From Clostridia bacterium (GTDB taxonomy: Bacteria; Bacillota; Clostridia; Christensenellales; Borkfalkiaceae), in contig JAFVXN010000024.1 in the NCBI GenBank assembly GCA_017501125.1, forward strand, positions 1 through 6,389: a DNA stretch of 6,389 bases, given 5' to 3'. This document shows positions 6,127 through 6,389 of the stretch, piece by piece. The notes beneath the pieces are model-generated. The model did not search any database, had not been told where the DNA came from, and saw nothing but the letters and a program-made list of their open reading frames with translations. Positions within the stretch are counted from its first letter, which is position 1. Every line of letters begins with the position of its first letter. The translations under genes were made by a program, and so were the position numbers.

Positions 6127-6152
6127 CCGTCTTGTCCTTAGGACATAGACGG
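6127..6152 (-). promoter_or_regulatory. Palindromic leader hairpin/operator of the ABC operon
   Basis: On the plus strand CCGTCT (6127-6132) pairs with AGACGG (6147-6152). Inside that lies a perfect palindrome, TGTCCT-T-AGGACA (6133-6145), offset by one unpaired T (6146). In RNA this makes an 11-bp stem with one bulge and a TAA loop. It lies between the predicted transcription start (near 6160) and the ribosome binding site (6120-6114) of the first ABC gene. As DNA it could be the binding site of a dimeric repressor. As RNA it could be a 5' stabilising or translation-modulating structure. There is no U tract after it, so it is not a terminator. No regulator gene is in the window. Confidence 0.6.
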
Positions 6153-6166
6153 AATGCGCAATAGTT

Positions 6167-6196
6167 ATTATACTGTCACAAAAGCAAAAAAGACAA
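6167..6196 (-). promoter_or_regulatory. Promoter of the ABC exporter-tgt operon
   Basis: On the minus strand TTGTCT (6196-6191) is followed after 18 bases by a perfect TATAAT (6172-6167). The start of transcription is expected near 6160, about 50 bases before the first ABC start codon. The -35 and spacer overlap the end of the terminator of the preceding gene. This is the only clear promoter found upstream of the two ABC genes and tgt. Confidence 0.7.
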
Positions 6197-6223
6197 GCGT
6201 TTGACAGAAACGCTCGGCTTTTT
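6184..6223 (-). terminator. Intrinsic terminator after the YhaN/SbcC-like gene
   Basis: A perfect 7-bp inverted repeat, AGCGTTT (6196-6202) and AAACGCT (6208-6214), surrounds a 5-base loop. On the minus strand the stem is followed after four bases by six T (6191-6186), then GCTTTT. It starts about 28 bases after the stop codon of the partial gene at the right edge. The plus-strand side also has a T run (6219-6223), so the element could work in both directions. Confidence 0.75.
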
Positions 6224-6241
6224 CACAAAAATTTCATCCCT

Positions 6242-6389
6242 TTATAACAGCCTGCTCTTGTGACAGGTCAAATAAATCAACTGATACTCTTTTTGGAGCC
6301 GTCCTAAAAACGCCTTGGCGATTGCCAAGTTTTCCTCGTCCATATCCACGAACGGGTCGTCCAAAATCAACGCGGGCGTCTCCTTTTCA
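6242..6389 (-). CDS. C-terminal end of a YhaN/SbcC/SMC-like AAA ATPase (partial)
   Basis: Only the last 48 complete codons before TAA (6244-6242) are in the window; the gene runs off the right edge. The visible part reads PALILDDPFVDMDEENLA, a Walker B (LILDD) followed by the D-loop (FVDMD), and later YLTCHKSRLL, which ends in the Thr-Cys-His strand typical of the ABC-type ATPase head of YhaN, SbcC/Rad50 and related proteins. Those proteins have a long central coiled coil and act with a nuclease partner (YhaM/YhaO or SbcD) in DNA end or break processing. Which subfamily this is cannot be decided without the rest. The hydrophobic Walker B plus DDPF is, from memory, more YhaN/AAA_27-like than SMC-like. 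A terminator follows, so it is transcriptionally separate from the ABC genes. Confidence 0.75.
   Translation of the reverse strand, partial: EKETPALILDDPFVDMDEENLAIAKAFLGRLQKEYQLIYLTCHKSRLL

Noticed and set aside
6127..6152. Leader hairpin as an intrinsic terminator or riboswitch
   Set aside because: No U tract follows the stem, and the roughly 50-base leader is too short and simple for a known riboswitch aptamer. It is kept as an operator or structured-leader candidate.

Overview
All genes recognised in this window lie on the minus strand, so they are transcribed from the right edge towards the left. Three things point to a Firmicute, probably a Clostridia-type gut lineage of moderate GC. 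The first is the order tgt, yajC and a small four-helix membrane protein of the TIGR04086/DUF3792 (YrzE-like) family, an association known from Firmicutes such as Bacillus subtilis. The second is a heterodimeric TM287/TM288-type ABC exporter. The third is the presence of strong purine-rich Shine-Dalgarno sequences. The lineage is inference from gene content, not from a marker gene.

Layout from right to left. The right edge holds only the last 48 codons of a YhaN/SbcC/SMC-like AAA ATPase, followed by an intrinsic terminator. The minus-strand U tract of that terminator runs into a good promoter (TTGTCT-N18-TATAAT). This promoter drives a leader carrying a striking palindromic hairpin, then two ABC half-transporter genes that overlap by one base. 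The subunits are asymmetric. The first lacks the catalytic Glu (Asp) and the H-loop His (Gln) but has a good signature motif. The second has an intact Walker A/B/H set but a degenerate LSQGQ signature. Together they make one competent and one degenerate ATP site. The tgt gene (tRNA-guanine transglycosylase, queuosine pathway) starts 7 bases after the second ABC gene ends and is probably cotranscribed with it. Then comes a 122-base intergenic region with a weak terminator candidate and a promoter (TTGCAA-N16-TATAAT) for yajC. The TIGR04086 membrane protein gene follows yajC, and its Shine-Dalgarno sequence is buried in a strong hairpin.

The left 202 bases hold no gene. They contain two copies of a repeat module: a small hairpin whose arms differ between copies by compensatory changes, followed by a nearly identical 30-base core. 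The right copy lies almost against the stop codon of the TIGR04086 gene.

The gene families are mostly familiar. The most interesting material is non-coding: the covarying repeat modules, the SD-sequestering hairpin between yajC and the TIGR04086 gene, and the palindromic leader of the ABC operon. I see no CRISPR array, insertion sequence, tRNA or rRNA.
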